A stretch of DNA of 46,352 bases from Heyndrickxia sporothermodurans. Its GTDB lineage: Bacteria; Bacillota; Bacilli; Bacillales; Bacillaceae_C. Below, in pieces: positions 42,777 through 46,352 of the stretch. Positions within the stretch are counted from its first letter, which is position 1. Each line of letters starts with the position of its first letter. The stretch lies in the NCBI RefSeq assembly GCF_016785185.1, contig NZ_JAEKDY010000016.1; one strand, written 5' to 3'. The position numbers and the translations under genes were made by a program. The notes beneath the pieces were generated by a model that had not been told where the DNA came from, ran no database searches, and worked only from the letters and a program-made list of their open reading frames with translations.

Positions 42777-42990
42777 TCACCTATTCGTTTGTGTGCCTAA
42801 ATTGCGATGCAGTTTACGTATAAGGTGAAAAAAAAGTAATGCGATACATTGAACAAACAAATAGACACTTTGGGAATAAATTAATTTCCAACCATGATAA
42901 TTAAATACGTGTAAAACCTTATTAAGATGTTCGTAAAATGTCGCACCTATCGTGCATATTAGATTGCTGCGTCTATAAAAATGGTGAGTT
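42777..42990 (-). pseudogene. C-terminal remnant of a second CBO0543-family gene
   Basis: On the minus strand there is an open frame without any usable start codon. Its product HHFYRRSNLICTIGATFYEH, then LNKVLHVFNYHGWKLIYSQS and VYLFVQCIALLFFHLIRKL, lines up with the C-terminal half of the neighbour at 43030 (LFKRIIYFICWYVFILIYEK ... FHYGWWNLGISAIVDPFLL) with one gap. It is probably a decayed tandem paralogue. The bases around the 43030 gene's stop lead into it without a start or ribosome site. Confidence 0.55.
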
Positions 42991-43029
42991 CCATTTATAT
43001 CATCCCTTAAATAATTTTTCTTTCTAGTA

Positions 43030-43508
43030 CTAGTTATTTCTCCTCTGGCATACCATCATTTCCATTTTACATGTCCATTTATAAAATATAATAAGTATTA
43101 AAAGTAGAAACGGATCAACGATTGCGGAGATCCCTAAATTCCACCATCCATAATGAAAATAACCCCAAGGTTCAGGAAGTAAAGCTACCTTTTCATAAAT
43201 TAAAATGAATACATACCAACAAATAAAATATATAATTCGCTTAAATAATCGAGATTGATTTGGATACCAATTTAGAAATATCAAATTAACCGGGGGAACG
43301 ATTAATGCGATTGAAGGAATAGATGTCCATTCAATTTCTTTATCAAAATACCAATAACCTTGATATTTCACATCAACAAACAAATCCACCATCATTTGCA
43401 GCGATACTGTGAAACACCAGATATGGATAATCTGATTTAGGGAAAGTTTTTGTTGGTAGTAAAAGCAATTGTATTAAAAAGGATAATCGCAATAATAAAG
43501 CCAATCAT
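43030..43508 (-). pseudogene. CBO0543-family membrane protein gene, frameshifted
   Basis: The main frame (from 43395) gives LFVDVKYQGYWYFDKEIEW, four hydrophobic segments and a FHYGWWNLG motif, typical of CBO0543-family membrane proteins of about 160 aa. It lacks the N-terminal part. That part is found upstream with a good ribosome site (AAAAGGA, 8 nt) and ATG at 43508, MIGFIIAIILFNTIAFTTNK then NFP and a TAA at 43439-43437. One base over, the sequence reads LNQIIHIWCFTVSLQMMVDL into the main frame. Adding one base near 43438-43448 restores about 159 codons. Confidence 0.7.
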
Positions 43509-43580
43509 AGAAAACGTCCTTTTTAGTTTTAAATTAACCTTACTTTGTTGTTCTAGTAAATCATTATCTGCATAAAGCCA

Positions 43581-43617
43581 AAAAGTATTGGATGAAATAT
43601 AATATTTTCATCCAATA
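43581..43617 (-). terminator. Terminator after dps
   Basis: TATTGGATGAAA (43586-43597) pairs with TTTCATCCAATA (43606-43617) over an 8-nt loop, and the minus strand then reads CTTTTTGG. Confidence 0.75.
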
Positions 43618-43661
43618 ACAGGATTAGTAATCCTCTTTTCTTTCCTTTTGCTAATTAATTA

Positions 43662-44111
43662 TTATTCATAAGCAAGATAAGCGTTAAACATCCAAATATG
43701 CTTTTCAAATTTTCCTTGTAATTCGTTTAACAAATCAATTGTCGGTTGATCTTGTTGCTCTTCAGCTAACTTTCTTCCTGTTTCATTCAATTCTCTTACC
43801 ATTTGCCCATAATCACTGATTAATTGAGAAATAAGCTCATTTTCCTTGTCATCCGCCTGTGCCTCAACAAGAGTCGTTTCTTCTAGAAATTTGCTCATTG
43901 TTGCTAATGGCTTTCCCCCAATTGCAAGAATTCTTTCTGCAAGTGTATCTATATCTGCTGCCATTTCGGTATATAATTCTTCAAATAATTTATGTAAGTG
44001 GAAAAAATGTCTTCCTTGTACAAACCAATGGTAGCGATGAAGTTTAATATACATTACAGAGAAATTAGATAATTCTTGATTTAAGAAATTGATTAATTTT
44101 TGATTAGACAC
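43662..44111 (-). CDS. dps: Dps-family DNA-protecting ferritin-like protein
   Basis: A 149-aa protein of the Dps/MrgA family. Such proteins form hollow 12-mers, oxidise Fe2+ with H2O2 and protect DNA. KLHRYHWFVQGRHFFHLHKLFEELY (in part) and EMAADIDTLAERILAIGGKP carry the inter-subunit ferroxidase residues (His, His, Asp, Glu). The four-helix length is normal. The start is GTG with AAGGAG at 8 nt. No clear PerR box was seen upstream. Confidence 0.92.
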   Translation of the reverse strand: MSNQKLINFLNQELSNFSVMYIKLHRYHWFVQGRHFFHLHKLFEELYTEMAADIDTLAERILAIGGKPLATMSKFLEETTLVEAQADDKENELISQLISDYGQMVRELNETGRKLAEEQQDQPTIDLLNELQGKFEKHIWMFNAYLAYE

Positions 44112-44201
44112 GACAACTTCTCCTTTTTCCTATAGTTTCATTTATTTTCTCCTAAATAAAATTTTTTACCCAACATTACTTATTGTTGTTTTTTTAAATA
44201 A

Positions 44202-44230
44202 TTAAAAGGCGATTTCTACATCGCCTTTTT
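44202..44230 (-). terminator. Terminator after the 44239 gene
   Basis: AAAAGGCGAT (44204-44213) pairs with ATCGCCTTTT (44220-44229) over a 6-nt loop, with T-rich minus-strand DNA after it. Confidence 0.8.
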
Positions 44231-44238
44231 ATTGTTCT

Positions 44239-44358
44239 TTAGTATTCTATTTCTTCATAATCTTTTGGTTGTGGTAAAGGATTATTAGGCTGTCTTATGT
44301 TTGCCTTTGGTTTCGCCTTATTTTGATTCGGAGTAGAATTCTTTTTACTTTTACTCAA
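44239..44358 (-). CDS. Small hydrophilic protein of unknown function (39 aa)
   Basis: A TTG-started frame: MSKSKKNSTPNQNKAKPKAN, then IRQPNNPLPQPKDYEEIEY. A strong GAGGTGA site lies 6 nt upstream and a terminator follows directly. The composition (Lys, Asn, Pro, Gln, no Cys) resembles small spore proteins, but I know of no match. It is a single-gene unit. Confidence 0.55.
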   Translation of the reverse strand: MSKSKKNSTPNQNKAKPKANIRQPNNPLPQPKDYEEIEY

Positions 44359-44407
44359 AATTACTCACCTCAATGTATATTCTTGAGTCCAATGATCTTT
44401 TTTATAC

Positions 44408-44902
44408 TTACCGAATATTTGTAAATTCGGTGTGTCCTTTACTAAGGCTTTTAATATTCGTATAAACAAGCAAAAACACTAAGTAGCCTAGAACACCACC
44501 AATTGTATTTAAAATAATATCATCAACATCAAAACCGCCTACATGATAGGTTAGCTGGATCGATTCAACAATGACTGTGGTGAAAAATGATAAAAATAGA
44601 ACCTTTAAAAATCCGTTCAATCGTTTAATTAATAAAGGAGCAAGAAAACCTAACGGCATAAAGGCAAGAACATTTCCGAATAGATTGGAAAACCAAATAG
44701 TAAAATTAAAATGGTCATAGTAATCAATATACATTTTTATTGTTTTAAATGGGATTATATTATAATTTTCTTGTGTTGCAGGTATCCGATATCGACCTAA
44801 GAAAAGAATGTATAACATATAGCAAAAATAAACGAAAAAAATAAGCCAAAAAATGATTTTAAGTATTTTTCTTACCTTTTTAAGATTAATGATTTGGAAC
44901 AT
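44408..44902 (-). CDS. VanZ-family membrane protein
   Basis: A 164-aa protein with four hydrophobic segments. NLFGNVLAFMPLGFLAPLL (about 85-103), SIQLTYHVGGFDVDDIILNT and IGGVLGYLVF are VanZ-family hallmarks. VanZ proteins affect teicoplanin sensitivity in enterococci; most chromosomal members have no known role. There is no van cluster nearby, so no resistance role is implied. GGGGGAG precedes the ATG. Confidence 0.88.
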   Translation of the reverse strand: MFQIINLKKVRKILKIIFWLIFFVYFCYMLYILFLGRYRIPATQENYNIIPFKTIKMYIDYYDHFNFTIWFSNLFGNVLAFMPLGFLAPLLIKRLNGFLKVLFLSFFTTVIVESIQLTYHVGGFDVDDIILNTIGGVLGYLVFLLVYTNIKSLSKGHTEFTNIR

Positions 44903-45024
44903 CTTTCTCCCCCAACATTCTCTATTACTAAAATGTATGTATCATTTACAAAATGATGCATTACCTATTATAGACGATTTTTTTCTCTTTTTTACACAAA
45001 ATCGGTAATTACCATAAATTCTAT

Positions 45025-45056
45025 TAAAAAAAGGCAATGATATGTATATCATCACC
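45025..45056 (-). terminator. Terminator after the ABC ATPase gene
   Basis: GGCAATGATAT (45033-45043) pairs with ATATCATCACC (45046-45056), including two G-U pairs. The minus strand continues into T7. Confidence 0.75.
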
Positions 45057-45066
45057 GCTGGGATTG

Positions 45067-45813
45067 TTACCTTGCATTTACCTTATTTAAAAATTGCAAA
45101 AGACGAGGATTATTCGATTGTCCAAACACTTCATTAGGAGTGCCCTGTTCAACGACTATCCCTTGATCCATAAATATCACCTGATCGGCAACATCTCGTG
45201 CAAATTGCATTTCATGCGTGACAACTACCATAGTCATTCCTTCATTTGCTAAATCTTTCATAACTTTTAGCACTTCTCCAACAAGCTCAGGATCAAGGGC
45301 GGATGTTGGTTCATCAAATAATATGACTTCGGGATCCAACGCCATTGCTCGTGCAATCCCAACACGTTGCTGCTGTCCACCTGAAAGTTGATGTGGATAC
45401 ATGTCACCACGATCTTTTAGCCCTACTTTTTCTAACAATCCTAATGCTTTTTGCTTTGCTTCTGCCTTTGAACGTTTCAATACTGTAACTTGTCCTTCCA
45501 TGATGTTTTCCAGTGCTGTCAAATGCGGAAACAAATTATACCCTTGAAAAACCATACCTGTTTGTTTGCGAATAGCCATTATTTCTTGAAGCTTTATCTT
45601 TCTATTTTCTTGAAATTCCAGTTTTCGATTTCCAATCGAAAGTGAACCTTTATCTGGAGTCTCCAATAGATTTAAACAACGAAGAAGAGTTGTTTTTCCT
45701 GAACCAGATGGTCCAATGATAACAGCAGTTTGCCCTTTTTCGATTGAAAGTGTAATCCCTTTTAAAACTTCTAAATCATGAAAACGTTTATGCAATTGTT
45801 GGATAGAAATCAT
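45067..45813 (-). CDS. Polar amino-acid ABC transporter ATPase (cystine type, TcyC/YckI-like)
   Basis: A 248-aa ATPase. Walker A is IGPSGSGKTT (about 33-42), the Q-loop in MVFQGYNLFPHLTALENIMEG, the signature LSGGQQQRVGIARAMA, Walker B VILFDEPTSALDPELVGEV and the switch His in VVVTHEMQFA. The pattern is closest, from memory, to B. subtilis TcyC (L-cystine import), but other polar amino acids cannot be excluded. GGGGGACG precedes the ATG. It lies 13 nt after the permease gene, which is interrupted, so the transporter as encoded here is probably not functional. Confidence 0.85.
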   Translation of the reverse strand: MISIQQLHKRFHDLEVLKGITLSIEKGQTAVIIGPSGSGKTTLLRCLNLLETPDKGSLSIGNRKLEFQENRKIKLQEIMAIRKQTGMVFQGYNLFPHLTALENIMEGQVTVLKRSKAEAKQKALGLLEKVGLKDRGDMYPHQLSGGQQQRVGIARAMALDPEVILFDEPTSALDPELVGEVLKVMKDLANEGMTMVVVTHEMQFARDVADQVIFMDQGIVVEQGTPNEVFGQSNNPRLLQFLNKVNAR

Positions 45814-45826
45814 TCTTCGTCCCCCA

Positions 45827-46225
45827 CTATTTTGCTACCGTTCGATTATATCGCCTTTCAAGCATAGATTGACCAAACGATAACACAGTACTAAATAGTA
45901 AATAAATGAAAGCTACTTCTATATATAGCCAAAGCGGCTCATAAGTGGCAGCAACGATTTGCTGACTTTTTTGGAACATTTCAGTAACAGTTATCGTTGC
46001 AGCAAGTGACGTATCTTTCACTAAACTGATAAAAGAATTCCCTAAAGGTGGCAAGGATACACGCATTGCTTGTGGTAATATAATTCTTCTCATCGCTTGG
46101 GATTTCTTCATCCCTATTGAGTATGCTGCTTCCCATTGGCCTTTTGGAATAGATAAAATGGATGCCCGAAAAATTTCGGAACTATATGCTCCCACATTTA
46201 AGGTGAAGCCGATGATTGCTGCAGG
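45827..46225 (-). pseudogene. Amino-acid ABC permease, 5' part lost to an IS insertion
   Basis: The remaining C-terminal part reads AAIIGFTLNVGAYSSEIFRA, SILSIPKGQWEAAYSIGMKK (the EAA loop) and NSFISLVKDTSLAATITVTE, the standard HisM/GlnP/TcyB-type polar amino-acid permease. Reading upstream, the permease sequence ends at about 46225, where IS21-like terminal DNA starts. The N-terminal 90-100 residues, with the first membrane segments, are not in the window. A downstream GTG (46195) is internal, not a real start. Confidence 0.8.
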
Positions 46226-46352
46226 TGTAAACGCTAAAATAAAAGTTGACCACTTTAGCGCAATTCGCTAACCAAAAAGTTGACCACCCTTAACACCCAA
46301 TCCCTTATCATAGAGTTTGTCGAGAACTTCATGATTCGGGAGGAAAAAAAGG
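46226..46352. mobile_element. IS21-like terminus with direct repeats, interrupting the permease gene
   Basis: From TGTAAACGCTAAAAT (46226) the sequence no longer fits the permease. Two 22-nt direct repeats, CGCTAA-N3-AAAAGTTGACCAC (46232-46253 and 46266-46287), are spaced 34 bp apart. IS21-family elements begin TGT and carry repeated terminal motifs, often with GTTGACCAC, that bind their transposase. On the minus strand the outer part can be read as LFFLPNHEVLDKLYDKGLG then VKGGQLFG and a stop, which might be a transposase tail; this is weak. Confidence 0.6.
46232..46287. repeat. Pair of 22-nt direct repeats (IS terminus)
   Basis: Copies at 46232-46253 and 46266-46287 differ only in the three bases after CGCTAA. 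They are likely transposase-binding repeats of the IS end. Confidence 0.8.

Noticed and set aside
44404..44431. Hairpin ACCGAAT/ATTCGGT at the end of the VanZ gene
   Set aside because: The sequence after it on the minus strand is A-rich, not T-rich, so it does not look like a terminator.
1..46352. CRISPR arrays, tRNA or rRNA genes, prophage, known riboswitches
   Set aside because: I saw no repeat-spacer pattern, no tRNA-like cloverleaf with CCA-type ends, no phage structural genes and no leader matching a known riboswitch. Without a covariance-model search, small structured RNAs could still have been missed.

Overview
The window is chromosomal DNA of an endospore-forming, low-GC member of the Bacillaceae. 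Evidence: spore genes sspN, sspO, sspP, tlp and an alpha/beta-type SASP; strong AAGGAGG-type ribosome binding sites; frequent GTG and TTG starts; and a Bacillus-type order of housekeeping genes. The sequence does not fix the species. Both ends lie in insertion-sequence DNA: an IS66-family transposase tail on the left and an IS21-like terminus interrupting an amino-acid permease on the right. This is what a draft contig ending at repeats would look like.

Layout. 1-8.4 kb: IS66 end, an unknown 253-aa protein, an FAD-binding dehydrogenase, a NodB-type polysaccharide deacetylase with a YkyA-like lipoprotein, a free-standing LAGLIDADG protein followed by a small two-domain protein, a PH-domain membrane protein, a staygreen-domain protein and a secreted protein. 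8.4-25.6 kb: a conserved block matching B. subtilis parC-parE-yneT-plsY(yneS)-yneR-yneQ-yneP-tlp-sspN-yneN-citB-sspO-sspP. It has extra genes: a purine permease, a GH18 enzyme that has lost its N-terminus, a deleted capA-like gene, an fbpB-like gene, a YitT-family membrane protein and a GlsB-type stress protein. 25.6-31.4 kb: a lytic transglycosylase, a DUF1641 protein, the opuA glycine betaine transporter, an alpha/beta SASP, a GGCT-like protein and a yjiH-like fragment. 31.5-35.5 kb: hutU-hutI-hutG, the last three steps of histidine breakdown; the histidase gene is not here. 35.8-42.4 kb: a DUF485/acetate-type symporter pair with a frameshifted symporter, an AraC-type regulator with a degenerate receiver domain, a mini-operon of two hot-dog (MaoC-like) proteins and an SDR reductase, and mntH. 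42.4-46.3 kb: small membrane proteins, two decayed CBO0543-family genes, Dps, VanZ, and a cystine-type ABC transporter whose permease is cut by an IS.

How it fits together. The core block covers chromosome decatenation (ParEC), phospholipid synthesis (PlsY), the TCA cycle (CitB) and spore protection. The accessory part deals with osmoprotection, histidine use, manganese and iron handling and wall remodelling. Three regulatory regions can be read from sequence: a CcpC-like operator pair at citB, an MntR box at mntH, and a palindrome over the opuA promoter next to what looks like a GbsR-type remnant.

The most striking general feature is gene decay. Seven or eight accessory genes are truncated, internally deleted, frameshifted or IS-interrupted, while the housekeeping block is intact. 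I did not find a convincing new multi-gene defence or mobile system. The best candidates for new biology are the LAGLIDADG/two-domain pair, the AraC regulator with Glu at the phospho-acceptor site beside its hydratase/reductase operon, and three unassigned small proteins.
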